Shown: piece by piece, positions 46,994 to 56,797 of the stretch | Layout of the letters: every line of letters starts with the position of its first letter | Numbering within the stretch: the first letter of the stretch is position 1 | NCBI GenBank assembly: GCA_040905145.1 | Contig: JBBDSC010000217.1 | Span: 1 to 64,000 of the forward strand | Reading direction: 5' to 3' | Length of the DNA: 64,000 nt | Source of the DNA: DATGMS01 sp040905145 | Lineage (GTDB): Bacteria; Bacteroidota; Bacteroidia; Cytophagales; Cyclobacteriaceae | The notes under the pieces: generated by a model | Seen by the model: the letters and a program-made list of their open reading frames with translations, nothing else | Databases searched by the model: none | Told to the model about the DNA's origin: nothing | Position numbers and translations under genes: made by a program

Positions 46994-47334
46994 GATGGTT
47001 CTTTGCCTACCAAAAGAATTTTTATTTACTTTTGAGTGGTGCATAAAACCATTCCACTTGATCTCCATCATCTCATAAGCTATTTATCACAAAAAGCTGA
47101 AAATCAGTGATTATTGATCTTAATGACCAACAATATTGTTGCCAACCTATAGAAGTTTAAATATTACCATTAATTTTAAGATAATAGGGTAATCGATAAG
47201 AAGCTAATAAATAGAAGAATAATTATATTCCAAAGTTGGTTTCCTCCTGACCAAAAAATATTTATTTTGCTTTGTCTATTAATTCTCATAAATTATGAGC
47301 TAAATAATAAACCCATAACCAAAATCACTTTATC

Positions 47335-49716
47335 ATGAAAAAAAATTTACCTTTTTCAGTCCCCTATTTTATTAGGACTGCCCGCTGGCTTATGCTGTCC
47401 ATGGTATGGCTCCTCCTGGAGCCTTCCTACTCCATAGCAAATACCTCATTCTTTGAAAAAATCAAAATCGAACCGGAAACGGGATCCACTTTCTTGTATA
47501 AGGAAGCCATTACTGTGAGCGGTAATGTCACTTCCCAGGAAGACGGGGAATTATTGCCGGGAGTGAATATTTTGGTCAAAGGGACCACCTCGGGAACGGT
47601 AACGGATATGGATGGTAATTATTCCATCACTGTACAGGATGAAAATGCCACCTTGGTATTTTCTTTTATCGGCTATACCTCCCAAGAAATCCCCATTAAC
47701 GGGAGGTCCCAGATTGATGTCGCCCTAGAACCGGACTATGGGACTTTAGGGGAGGTAGTGGTCATTGGGTATGGTACCCAAAGAAGGTCTGACCTTACTG
47801 GGGCCGTGGGCTCCGTGGGAGAAGAAGCCTTGTCTGAACGGCCAGCACCATCCCTGAACCAAGCTTTGGCTGGTAGAGTCTCGGGGGTACAGGTTAATAC
47901 CAACTCGGGACGTCCAGGGGGACGAACAAACGTAAGAATTCGCGGTTTCAGTTCCATCAATTCCTCCAATAATCCCTTGTATGTAGTAGACGGAGTGATG
48001 TTGCCCATGGGAAATCAGGCTCAAGCCAGTAGTGCCATTGATTATATTAACCCTAATGACATAGCTTCTGTGGAAGTCCTGAAGGATGCCTCTTCCACGG
48101 CAATTTACGGCTCCAGGGGTGCCAATGGGGTCATTCTGATCACCACCAAGAAAGGCAGATCCGGGGAAGGAACCCTCACCTATAACGTGGATTTCAGTGT
48201 ACCTACCATAGGTCCCAACCGACCGGAAGTATTGAACACCGAGGAATATCTTGCAGTAGAGGAACTGGCCTGGAGAAATATGGAAAAATATGATCCCGAA
48301 GGCTGGGCAGCCGGAAGATGGGCTTATTTGGAGCCCGCCCTGCGCAGAACTGATCCCCGGATTTTTGACAGCAACGGAAATCCGCTGTACGATACGGATT
48401 GGTTGGAAGAAACCACACAAAGCAAGCTTTCACAAAACCACCAGCTTGGCTTTACCGGTGGAAATGAGAGGACCACCTACTCTCTTTCCCTGGGATATAG
48501 GGATGATGAGGGGCTCGTGAAGACATCTTATCTTACCCGTTATTCTACCAGATTTACCATTGATGACCAGATCAAATCCTGGTGGAAAGTAGGAGGTACT
48601 TTAAGTTATAACAATCAATCGGAAAACCTGGTGGATATCAGCGATGCTGTACCACGACAAATAGTTGAAGACTTCCCGTTTTTGCCGGTGAAGTATGAGG
48701 ACGGAACTTATGCAAACAACAGGGACTATCCCTTTGCAGAAGGGACCATGAGTTCCATGCACCGACTGCATGGCAGGAAATATATACTGAACACTCAAAC
48801 TACAATAGGAAGCGCCTATTCCAACATCACACTGGCTGAAGGACTGGAAATGCGGACGGTGTTGGGGGCGAATATCCTTACCCAGGAAAACGACGAATCC
48901 AGTACCAGGACTTTAGCCATTAGTCAAAATGGTACGGCGTCTAAAAGTATGAGAAAGGAAAGTTTTTGGTCCCTGGAAAATTATTTGACCTACAATAGAA
49001 TGTTTAATGAAATCCATTCATTTACCGGTCTGCTGGGTATTTCCTGGCAGGAAACCAATTTTACCAGAATGGAGGCAAGCATTCAAAATTTTGCCACTGA
49101 TTATTTTACCTATAATAATTTAGGGGCAGGTAGCCAGCTTCCCAGAGTTTCATCCGGGGCTTCAAGAAATTCGATGAATTCTTATTTTGCAAGGATCAAC
49201 TATATTCTGGACGGCAAGTATCTTTTTACAGCTACCGGGCGTGCAGACGGATCCTCCAAATTTGGGGAAAACAATAAATATGCCTTCTTCCCTTCCGCAG
49301 CATTGGCCTGGAGGGTGTCTGAAGAGCCGTTCTTGATCAACCATTCTACCATTTCCAACCTAAAGCTTCGGGCAAGTTATGGATTGACGGGCAACTCTGA
49401 AATACCCGCTTATTCCTCCCTGTCCCTTTTAAGTTCAAATTATTCTGCCATTTATAATGAAACGCAGATAGGGGGAACAGGTATAAACAGATTGGCCAAC
49501 CCTGATCTCAGATGGGAAAAAACAGCCCAAAGTGATGTGGGATTAGAACTGGGAATGTTCAATAACCGGCTCAGCTTTGAAGCTGACTTTTATTACAGAA
49601 AAACTACTGACATGCTGTTGGATTCACCGGTCCCACGCACCAGCGGCTATGCTACCATTAGGAGAAATGTCGGCTCAATGGAGAATAAAGGTATAGAACT
49701 TACCTTGAACACATAA
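47335..49716 (+). pseudogene. SusC/RagA transporter truncated at the C-terminus
   Basis: It starts like an intact SusC: signal peptide, carboxypeptidase-like domain (GNVTSQEDGELLPGVNILVK), EVVVIGYGTQRR, and a full plug. The frame stops after MENKGIELTLNT at residue 793. That segment normally lies about 250 residues before the end, so the last barrel strands and the terminal OM-assembly signal are gone. There is no susD partner. A dispersed repeat (49748-49845) begins about 30 bases after the stop. I infer loss of the susC 3' end together with susD. The truncated barrel is unlikely to fold. Confidence 0.8.
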
Positions 49717-49747
49717 TGATAAAAATCCGGGAGGGCATTTGCCCAAA

Positions 49748-49845
49748 AAGATAACCACAAAGCATCACAAAGTTTTGCACCAAGATTCCACAAAGCCGCC
49801 TTCGTGTTGCTTTGTACAGTCTTAGTGCACTTTGAGGTTAAAGAT
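49748..49845. repeat. Dispersed AACCACAAAG...GAGGTT repeat, second copy
   Basis: It starts aaagataaccacaaagc and ends cactttgaggttaaag. It aligns with 8158-8250, sharing TTCCACAAAGCC and TTCGTGTT, and with the general TTAACCACAAGG plan of the repeats around 36.6-37.2 kb. It lies exactly between the truncated susC and the next gene. Confidence 0.6.
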
Positions 49846-49905
49846 AAAAATCTACCAAAGCCTGGCAAAGACATTCAAGTATTACCTATAAAAATAAAAT
49901 TAAAT

Positions 49906-51279
49906 ATGAAAGAGGAAAATTATGATATTTCAAGAAGGAAATTCCTTCTAACAGCCGCCACCGCTGCACTAGCGCCACCGCTCATTCTTAGTTTCCCGGC
50001 CAATGCGGGATCAAAAAAAGAAAAATTGGCCCATGCCTGTATTGGTGTAGGAGGTATGGGTTGGCATGACCTTCAACGTTTCCATGCGCATTCAAACGTT
50101 GAAATTGTAGCCCTGTGTGATGTGGATGAAAATAATTTAAAAAGGGCGGCCGAAGCGCTACCTGGCGCCCGTACTTATACTGATTGGCGTGAACTGCTAA
50201 AAAAGGAGAGAAAGAACATTGATTCTGTCAATGTAAGTGTCCCGGATCATAATCATTTTCCCATTGCCTTCGAAGCAATCAAAAGAGGGAAACATGTTTA
50301 TTGCCAAAAGCCCATGTGCCATGATGTGGCTGAAATCCGTGCCCTTACCGAAGCCTCAGTCGAAGCCGGGATAATCAGCCAGCTTGGCACGCAACATGCC
50401 TCCGGCGACGGCGACAGAACGGCTGTACAATTGATTAAAAATGGCACAATTGGAAAAATTAAGCACGTTTACCTCTGTTCCAACCGTCCAGGAGCTACGG
50501 AAGCCTATCGGTACGAAGGTCCCCGCCCTGCTGAAGGACAAGAACCGCCCTCCCATTTAGATTGGGACCTTTGGATAGGCACAGCTCCCATGCGGCCATA
50601 TTCTCCGGAAATCTATCATCCAGCAAAATGGAGGGCATGGCAGGATTTCGGAACTGGATGGTCCGGAGATATTGGATGCCATATCTTCGATGCGGTTTGG
50701 AAAGGTCTGGAGCTTCAATCACCTCAATCCGTCAATGCCCGGGTGCAACAGTCTTGGGATGATTCAGCTGAAAGACGTGGGGATACCTGGCCACAGAGTA
50801 ACCATATTACCTGGGTATTTCCGGGGAATGACCTTACCGCTTCTCCAGAACTCCAGGTAGAATGGTTTGATGGTGAATTTTATCCCCCAGAGGAAATCAG
50901 GGCCTTATATTCTGTAGAAGATTATCCTGCCGAATCAGCCATGTTGATTGGAACAGAAGGAGCCCTGCTGATCCCTCACACTCAAATGCCCGTTCTTCTT
51001 CCTGAAAATAAATTTCAAGAGGTTAAACTTCCCGAATTGGAGCCCAGGGATCATTACCATCATTTTGTGGATGCCTGTCTGGGCGGTGAAAAGACCGCTT
51101 CTCATTTTGCCCAGTCTGGCCCCATGACAGAAGCCATTATATTGGGTACTGTAGCGATTAGGGAACCTGGAAAAACTTTACAATGGGATCCCAAAGAAAT
51201 GAAATTCTCCAATCATCCCGAAGCGGAGCAATACCTAAGCCGCAATTACCGCAGAGGCTGGGGGGTAAAGGGCTTTTAA
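49906..51279 (+). CDS. Gfo/Idh/MocA family oxidoreductase with Tat signal
   Basis: About 457 residues from the ATG at 49906 (MKEENYDISRRKFLLTAATA). The twin-arginine signal SRRKFLLTAATAALAPP sets this start, and the open frame upstream to 49804 lies in repeat DNA. The Rossmann motif is ACIGVGGMGWHDLQRFH, and the catalytic EKP-like segment reads YCQKPMCHD with Lys present. Tat export of a folded, cofactor-loaded enzyme is typical of this periplasmic subgroup, which acts on glycosides. A GMC oxidoreductase gene follows. Confidence 0.88.
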   Translation: MKEENYDISRRKFLLTAATAALAPPLILSFPANAGSKKEKLAHACIGVGGMGWHDLQRFHAHSNVEIVALCDVDENNLKRAAEALPGARTYTDWRELLKKERKNIDSVNVSVPDHNHFPIAFEAIKRGKHVYCQKPMCHDVAEIRALTEASVEAGIISQLGTQHASGDGDRTAVQLIKNGTIGKIKHVYLCSNRPGATEAYRYEGPRPAEGQEPPSHLDWDLWIGTAPMRPYSPEIYHPAKWRAWQDFGTGWSGDIGCHIFDAVWKGLELQSPQSVNARVQQSWDDSAERRGDTWPQSNHITWVFPGNDLTASPELQVEWFDGEFYPPEEIRALYSVEDYPAESAMLIGTEGALLIPHTQMPVLLPENKFQEVKLPELEPRDHYHHFVDACLGGEKTASHFAQSGPMTEAIILGTVAIREPGKTLQWDPKEMKFSNHPEAEQYLSRNYRRGWGVKGF

Positions 51280-51314
51280 AAAATGGCTTATATGGGTAAA
51301 CCCAATAAAATATC

Positions 51315-51340
51315 ACAGTCGGCCGCCCATGGCCGACTGT
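51315..51340. terminator. Hairpin after the Tat-exported oxidoreductase
   Basis: ACAGTCGGCC and GGCCGACTGT form a perfect 10-bp stem with a 6-base loop, 36 bases after the stop codon. An A-rich rather than T-rich stretch follows, so it may be a factor-independent terminator of the Bacteroidota kind or a processing hairpin. Confidence 0.55.
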
Positions 51341-51424
51341 AAATACAAACTTTCAAGCTTATCCTGGTCTATCAAACCAGAGAGGATAAATCATTGAATA
51401 AACCATAAAATAAATACATGTAAA

Positions 51425-53164
51425 ATGAGTTTGGAAATTAAACCCAAAGAAGAAAATTACGATGCCATTATAGTAGGGTCAGGAGCCGGCGGTGGTATGG
51501 CTTCCAAGATTTTGTCAGAAGCTGGTCTGTCGGTAGCGGTAGTAGAAGCAGGAAGTGATTTTGATCCTGCCAAAGAAGAATATAGGACCCAATTACGTTA
51601 CCCTTGGGAATCCCCCCGAAGGGGAGCCAATACCAAGAGGGCCTTTGGTGATTTCGATGCGGCTTATGGCGGATGGGAAATCGAAGGCGAACCCTATACC
51701 CGTGCCGGAGGGACACAGTTTGATTGGTTCCGATCAAGGATGCTTGGAGGGAGAACCAATCATTGGGGAAGAATCTCCTTGAGATTTGGGCCAAATGATT
51801 TCAAAAGAAAAAGCATGGATGGACTGGGAGACGATTGGCCTGTCGGATATGACCAAATGAAACCCTATTATGATAAAGTGGATCAGTTGATCGGCGTATT
51901 TGGCTCAAAGGAAGGGATGTACAATGAGCCGGACGGTTTTTTTCTTCCTCCACCCAAACCCAGATTACATGAGATCGTAATCAAAAAAGGGGCAGACAAA
52001 GCGAATATTCCCGTTATTCCATCAAGGCTGTCCATTCTCACCAGACCGGTCAATAATGAGCGGGGAACCTGCTTTTTCTGTGCCCAATGCAGCAGGGCAT
52101 GTCAGGTTTATGGTGATTTTTCAGCAGGTACCTGCTTGGTAAAACCCGCTATGAAAAAAGGAAAAGTAGATCTCTTCACTTATGCCATGGTCCGTAAAGT
52201 CACCACCAATGATCAAGGTGAAGCCACGGGGATTTCTTATGTGAGCAAGGTGGACATGAAGGAATATAAGCTAAAAGCAAGGGTGGTGGTATTAGGTGCT
52301 TCGGCATGTGAATCCGCCAGGATCCTATTGAATTCAAAATCAAAAACCCATCCCGACGGTTTGGGAAATGGAAGTGGAATGGTGGGCAGATATCTTCATG
52401 ATTCTACAGGAGCCAGTAGAAGTGCCGTACTCCCCGACATGGTCGACCGGGACAGGTACAACGAAGATGGTGTAGGGGGGGCGCATATTTATTCCCCTTG
52501 GTGGTTAGATAATAAGAAATTGGACTTCCCCAGAGGCTATCATATAGAATATGGAGGGGGAATAAGAATGCCTGCCTATGGTTTCGGAATGGGGATGGAC
52601 AACATGAGGCAATATGTAAAGGATGAATTTGGTAACCCCAGGCCCAATGGAGGATATGGTACAGGATTGAAAAAGGATATCAAGAGGTTTTATGGTGCCA
52701 CTATAGGCATGGCTGGCCGTGGAGAGAGTGTGCCCCAATATGATAACTATTGCGAGATTGATCCCAACACGGTGGATAAATATGGTATCCCGGTATTAAA
52801 GTTCAATTATACCTGGACGGATCATGAAGTCAAACAGGCGAAGCATATGCAGGATAGTTTTGAAGAGATCATGGAAGGAATGGGAGCTAAGCCCTTAGGA
52901 GTAAAGGCTGGGGCAGATACACAATATGGGCTCCTTGCTCCTGGAAGGATCATCCATGAAGTAGGCACCACCAGAATGGGCAATGATCCAAAGACCTCTG
53001 TATTGAACAGCAATTGCCAGGCACATGAGTGTAAAAACCTTTTTGTTGTAGATGGAGGACCTTTTGTTTCCCAAGCAGATAAAAACCCTACCTGGACAAT
53101 TTTGGCGCTTTCCTGGAGGACTTCGGATTATATCGTCGATGAACTCAATAGGAAAAACATTTAA
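51425..53164 (+). CDS. GMC family oxidoreductase (FAD-dependent)
   Basis: A 579-residue flavoprotein. The FAD-binding motif is AIIVGSGAGGGMASKIL, and GGRTNHWGRISLRFG and the C-terminal VVDGGPFVSQADKNPTWTIL are family landmarks. A Cys cluster (CFFCAQCSRACQ, plus TC further on) sits in the middle, as in related Bacteroidota enzymes. No signal peptide is seen. Relatives oxidise sugars or glucosides, often at C3, and usually pair with a small Tat-exported subunit; none is encoded here, though the Tat-exported Gfo/Idh gene is adjacent. It may supply keto-sugars to the DUF1080 route (inference). Confidence 0.85.
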   Translation: MSLEIKPKEENYDAIIVGSGAGGGMASKILSEAGLSVAVVEAGSDFDPAKEEYRTQLRYPWESPRRGANTKRAFGDFDAAYGGWEIEGEPYTRAGGTQFDWFRSRMLGGRTNHWGRISLRFGPNDFKRKSMDGLGDDWPVGYDQMKPYYDKVDQLIGVFGSKEGMYNEPDGFFLPPPKPRLHEIVIKKGADKANIPVIPSRLSILTRPVNNERGTCFFCAQCSRACQVYGDFSAGTCLVKPAMKKGKVDLFTYAMVRKVTTNDQGEATGISYVSKVDMKEYKLKARVVVLGASACESARILLNSKSKTHPDGLGNGSGMVGRYLHDSTGASRSAVLPDMVDRDRYNEDGVGGAHIYSPWWLDNKKLDFPRGYHIEYGGGIRMPAYGFGMGMDNMRQYVKDEFGNPRPNGGYGTGLKKDIKRFYGATIGMAGRGESVPQYDNYCEIDPNTVDKYGIPVLKFNYTWTDHEVKQAKHMQDSFEEIMEGMGAKPLGVKAGADTQYGLLAPGRIIHEVGTTRMGNDPKTSVLNSNCQAHECKNLFVVDGGPFVSQADKNPTWTILALSWRTSDYIVDELNRKNI

Positions 53165-53185
53165 GCACGGTAAGCTTAATCAATT

Positions 53186-53231
53186 GCAGTACTGTACAGG
53201 ATGGGATACGTGTGGTTACCCCTTAACTTAG
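53186..53231 (+). promoter_or_regulatory. lutA promoter with ACAGGATG site
   Basis: GCAGTACTGTACAGGATG (53186-53203) is followed after exactly 20 bases by TAACTTAG (53224-53231), one mismatch from TAnnTTTG, and by the lutA ATG at 53250. The arrangement matches the rhaD and permease promoters. Confidence 0.5.
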
Positions 53232-53249
53232 GCCCAATAAATTTCATTT

Positions 53250-53975
53250 ATGCGAATCGGATTATTTATACCCTGTTATATTGACCAGTTCTATCCCACG
53301 GCTGCCATTGCAACGGTAGAACTTCTGGAAAAATACGGTGTGGAAGTGGTGTATCCCTTGGATCAAACCTGCTGTGGTCAACCCATGGCCAATTCTGGTT
53401 ATGAAGATTTGGGAAAGGGGACAACTGATCTATTCCTAAGGAACTTTGGCGGCTTTGATTACATTGTCGCACCTTCAGGAAGCTGTACACTCCATGTGAA
53501 AGAGCATGTGATACCTAAAGATTCTTTCAGGCCCCATATCTATGAGCTCTGCGAATTCCTCACGGATATCATTAAAGTGGAAGAAATAAGTTCTTCCTAT
53601 CCCCATAAAGTCGGTCTGCATGCGAGCTGCCATGGGGTAAGGGGCCTTGATCTGGCAAAACCCTCTGAAAAGGTGGGGACTGATTATAACAAACCATTAA
53701 GTTTACTGGAAAAAGTGGATGGAATAGAAGTAGTAACCCTTTCCAGAAAAGATGAATGTTGTGGTTTTGGGGGCACCTTTGCCGTATTTGAGGAAGCAGT
53801 TTCCGTAAGTATGGGAAATGACCGTATTGAGGACCATCAAAGGCAGGGGGTGGAAGTGATTACCTCTGCAGATATGTCTTGTCTGATGCATTTGGAAGGT
53901 CTGTTGAAAAGGAAAAACAGCCCTATCAGGGTAAAGCATATTGCTGAGATTTTAAATGGAAACCCTTTGAATTGA
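53250..53975 (+). CDS. lutA: L-lactate utilisation Fe-S protein LutA
   Basis: A 241-residue protein with the two CCG-type Fe-S domains: CCGQPMANSGYEDLG and CCGFGGTFAVFEE, each with its companion Cys segment (SGSCTLHV, HASCHGVR). It is the first gene of a lutABC set, which oxidises L-lactate to pyruvate in the cytoplasm. Placed near the rhamnose genes, it would use the lactate made from rhamnose. Confidence 0.94.
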   Translation: MRIGLFIPCYIDQFYPTAAIATVELLEKYGVEVVYPLDQTCCGQPMANSGYEDLGKGTTDLFLRNFGGFDYIVAPSGSCTLHVKEHVIPKDSFRPHIYELCEFLTDIIKVEEISSSYPHKVGLHASCHGVRGLDLAKPSEKVGTDYNKPLSLLEKVDGIEVVTLSRKDECCGFGGTFAVFEEAVSVSMGNDRIEDHQRQGVEVITSADMSCLMHLEGLLKRKNSPIRVKHIAEILNGNPLN

Positions 53976-54021
53976 AGAATAAGACGTAAGCTATAAGACA
54001 TAAGTTCAAGAATTGCCTGTC

Positions 54022-54055
54022 ATTCTCAGCGCCTGTTCTCTGTATCTCTGAGAAT
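54022..54055. repeat. Inverted repeat between lutA and lutB
   Basis: ATTCTCAG (54022-54029) and CTGAGAAT (54048-54055) form an 8-bp stem around an 18-base loop. The segment resembles other short Bacteroidota intergenic repeats. It lies in the 144-base lutA-lutB gap and might adjust expression. Confidence 0.4.
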
Positions 54056-54119
54056 TCTGTGGTGCAAAAGTATTTTGGCCTCTTGACTCAAATCTAAAAT
54101 TTAGATAAAGGATAATTTC

Positions 54120-55505
54120 ATGAAGACCAACATAAAACACGCCAAGGCCGCAGAAGAATTTCTAAAGGATGAGGCAAGGACTGATTGGCATGATGAGACT
54201 CTCTGGCATGTCAGGGAAAAGCGGGATACAGCTGCCCAAAAATTGCCGGAATGGGAGCAATTGAGGGACAATGCATCTGAAGTGAAGGATTATGTATTGT
54301 CCCATCTCGATCAATTACTTTTGGATTTTGAAAAAAATGCCAATTCAAATGGGGTTGAAGTACTTTGGGCAAAAGATGCCAAGGAACACAATGAACATGT
54401 GCTGGATATCCTCCAAAAGCATGGGATCAAAAATATTGTTAAAAGTAAATCCATCCTAACAGAAGAGTGTGGGCTGAACCATTTTTTGGAAGATAAAGGG
54501 TATGACGTGGTGGACACTGATCTGGGAGAGCGGATCATCCAGTTTGTAAAACAGGCTCCCAGTCATATCGTATTGCCTGCCATTCATCTTAAAAAGCAGG
54601 AAATAGGGAATATTTTTCATGATCACATTGGCACAAGAAAGGGTGCAGATGATCCCAAATACCTGACGGAATCAGCTCGCTTACACTTAAGGGAGAAATT
54701 TGTGCAAGCAAACGCCGCCATTACAGGGGTGAATTTTGGAATAGCGGAGACAGGTGGTTTTGTGGTATGTACCAATGAAGGGAATGCTGATATGGGAACA
54801 CATCTGGCCAATGTCCACATCGCCTGTATGGGGATAGAGAAGCTTATACCAAGGGCTGCTGACCTGGGGGTTTTTCTCCGCTTATTGGCCAGGAGCGCAA
54901 CGGGACAGAGCATCACCACCTATTCCTCCCATTTTCACCGTCCCATGAAAGGCAGGAAAACGTACCTCATCCTGGTTGACAATGGGCGGACTACCCAGTT
55001 GGGCAGGGAAGATTTTAGAAATTCTTTAAAATGCATCCGTTGTGGCGCCTGCATGAACACTTGCCCCATCTATAGAAGAAGCGGGGGGTACAGCTATAAC
55101 TCCACCGTACCCGGTCCCATCGGTTCCATACTTTCCCCGGGCATGGATATAAATAAATACAGTTCTCTTCCTTTTGCTTCCACCTTGTGTGGCTCCTGTA
55201 CGGATGTATGCCCGGTAAAGATCGACATTCATGAACAGCTTTATAAATGGAGGCAGGTGATTACCAAAGAAGGTCCCTCTGATAGCCGGAAAAAGTGGGC
55301 GATGAAGTTGACAGGGGCAACTTTAAGTAAACCTCGCCTGTATGACTTTTTTGGAAGCATGGCTAGAAAAGCGTTGAAAGTGGTACCGGATAGCCTTGTG
55401 TACAGCAGTCTTAATGTGTGGGGGAAGCATAGGGACCTGCCGGAAGTGCCAAAACAGAGTTTTAAGGAGTGGTACAAGAAAAACAGAAAGGACAATGGAC
55501 AGTAA
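54120..55505 (+). CDS. lutB: L-lactate utilisation iron-sulfur protein LutB
   Basis: A 461-residue protein. An N-terminal LUD domain contains GVNFGIAETGGFVVCTNEGN. Two ferredoxin-like clusters follow (IRCGACMNTCPIYRR and CGSCTDVCPVKIDIHEQL), then the C-terminal DUF3390-like segment. It is complete and of normal length. It forms the lactate-oxidising complex with LutA and LutC. Its 3' end overlaps lutC by 11 bases, indicating coupling. Confidence 0.95.
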   Translation: MKTNIKHAKAAEEFLKDEARTDWHDETLWHVREKRDTAAQKLPEWEQLRDNASEVKDYVLSHLDQLLLDFEKNANSNGVEVLWAKDAKEHNEHVLDILQKHGIKNIVKSKSILTEECGLNHFLEDKGYDVVDTDLGERIIQFVKQAPSHIVLPAIHLKKQEIGNIFHDHIGTRKGADDPKYLTESARLHLREKFVQANAAITGVNFGIAETGGFVVCTNEGNADMGTHLANVHIACMGIEKLIPRAADLGVFLRLLARSATGQSITTYSSHFHRPMKGRKTYLILVDNGRTTQLGREDFRNSLKCIRCGACMNTCPIYRRSGGYSYNSTVPGPIGSILSPGMDINKYSSLPFASTLCGSCTDVCPVKIDIHEQLYKWRQVITKEGPSDSRKKWAMKLTGATLSKPRLYDFFGSMARKALKVVPDSLVYSSLNVWGKHRDLPEVPKQSFKEWYKKNRKDNGQ

Positions 55506-56076
55506 GCAGCATATTTTGGAAGCGATCAAAAAAAATAAACCGGCAGAAACTCTTCTGCCTGATTTATTGTCATTTCCGGCTACCGATAATCTGACAGAAA
55601 AATACACCCAGTCCTTATCCCTAAATGGAGGCTCGGCGATTGGAATAAACACCTTGGAAGATATCCACACCTATCTGAAGGAAAATTTTCCTGAGGATCT
55701 TTTAGTGGCTTCTTTAGTAGAAGGAATTGAGGGAAACATGGATGCTCAGGATATCTCAGATCCTCATGACCTGGAGACAGTGGAAGTAGTATTGGTAAGT
55801 GGGGAAGTAGGTGTGGCGGAAAATGCCGCTATTTGGATTTCGGAAAAAAGTCTGCCCCACCGGGTGCTGCCCTTTATCGCCCAACATTTGATCATCGTGC
55901 TGGAGGAAGATCAGCTGGTGACCAATATGCATGAAGCTTATCAAAAGATCAATGTGGCAGAAGGCGGATATGGAGTATTTATTGCCGGCCCTTCCAAGAC
56001 GGCCGATATTGAGCAGTCCCTCGTCATCGGGGCACACGGGGCAAGGAGCTTAACGGTGTTTTTGGTCAAGAATTAA
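55495..56076 (+). CDS. lutC: LUD domain protein LutC
   Basis: 193 residues from the ATG at 55495 (MDSKQHILEAIKKNK). The frame is open further upstream, but that part lies inside lutB and is not family-like. The LUD fold is recognised from VSGEVGVAENAAIW and the C-terminal GPSKTADIEQSLVIGAHG. It is the third subunit of the lactate oxidation system. The start overlaps the lutB stop. Confidence 0.92.
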   Translation: MDSKQHILEAIKKNKPAETLLPDLLSFPATDNLTEKYTQSLSLNGGSAIGINTLEDIHTYLKENFPEDLLVASLVEGIEGNMDAQDISDPHDLETVEVVLVSGEVGVAENAAIWISEKSLPHRVLPFIAQHLIIVLEEDQLVTNMHEAYQKINVAEGGYGVFIAGPSKTADIEQSLVIGAHGARSLTVFLVKN

Positions 56077-56152
56077 TGGAACTCTTTTACTCTGTGGTCT
56101 TTTATGTTGAAAAAAATTGATCTTTATGTTTAACTTTGAAACTTTTTTAATT

Positions 56153-56524
56153 TCACATCCACTTCACGTCTTTCTCCATACTTTCTCGAACACGAAAAGC
56201 GGCAATCTTGCGAATGAGGGACAACGGGAGCGGTTTATCCAGCGGAAACTGAATAGTGCTACTGGAAGTTTTATATTCTGAAAGATCTTTTGCAAAGGAT
56301 TTTACTGCTGACGGAGTGGGGTATAAACTGATGTGATGCTTGAACGCTGCAAACGTGAATAATATCCTATGGTAGGAAAAAGTGGGCACACCCCACTTAA
56401 GGGCTTCCTCGGCTCCAGGCGCGAATTCGTGAAGACATGCACGCATTTGTTTCAAAACCTTTTGGGCATCTTTTGGAAAACCGGCAATGTATTCATCAAT
56501 GTTGTTTGGTTTATCTGCTGTCAT
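56153..56524 (-). CDS. DUF1801 domain-containing (YdhG-like) protein
   Basis: A 123-residue protein. The IDEYIAGFPKDAQKVLKQMR start, then EALKWGVPTFSYH, and HHISLYPTPSAVKSF identify the DUF1801 fold; the family includes iron-chaperone frataxin-like proteins such as YdhG, but no function is proven here. It is complete and convergent with lutC. Confidence 0.85.
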   Translation of the reverse strand: MTADKPNNIDEYIAGFPKDAQKVLKQMRACLHEFAPGAEEALKWGVPTFSYHRILFTFAAFKHHISLYPTPSAVKSFAKDLSEYKTSSSTIQFPLDKPLPLSLIRKIAAFRVRESMEKDVKWM

Positions 56525-56577
56525 AATGTTTCCCCTCCTATAAATTAAAAGCTACAGCCATTATATAATTTTTCTTG

Positions 56578-56797
56578 TTTATATGACGGGTCGTTCATCG
56601 CCAATACCATAGCCATGGCCTCCTTTTTCAAAAAGATGCAGCTCCACCTTAGTCCCGAATTTATTTAAAGCCTGAGCATAGCGGATAGAATTTTCTGTTT
56701 CTTCCCCATGCACAGAAACCGAGGCCGCCAGATGACCTCCTGCTGAAAAACCCAAATCCCCACCCTTTCCGGATGGATGCTCCATTTATGGTAACAC
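56578..56797 (-). pseudogene. Alpha/beta hydrolase (BD-FAE-like esterase) remnant
   Basis: Reading on the minus strand just after the neighbouring stop codon, one frame gives KWSIHPERVGIW. One lost G moves the reading to GFSAGGHLAASVSVHGEETE, which runs directly into NSIRYAQALNKFGTKVELHL and EKGGHGYGIG. The nucleophile and His segments are there, but the 80-90 residues between them, which carry the Asp, and the whole N-terminus are missing. It resembles the intact esterase at 41117-42046. A short frame (56579-56785) is open but cannot form an active hydrolase. Confidence 0.7.
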
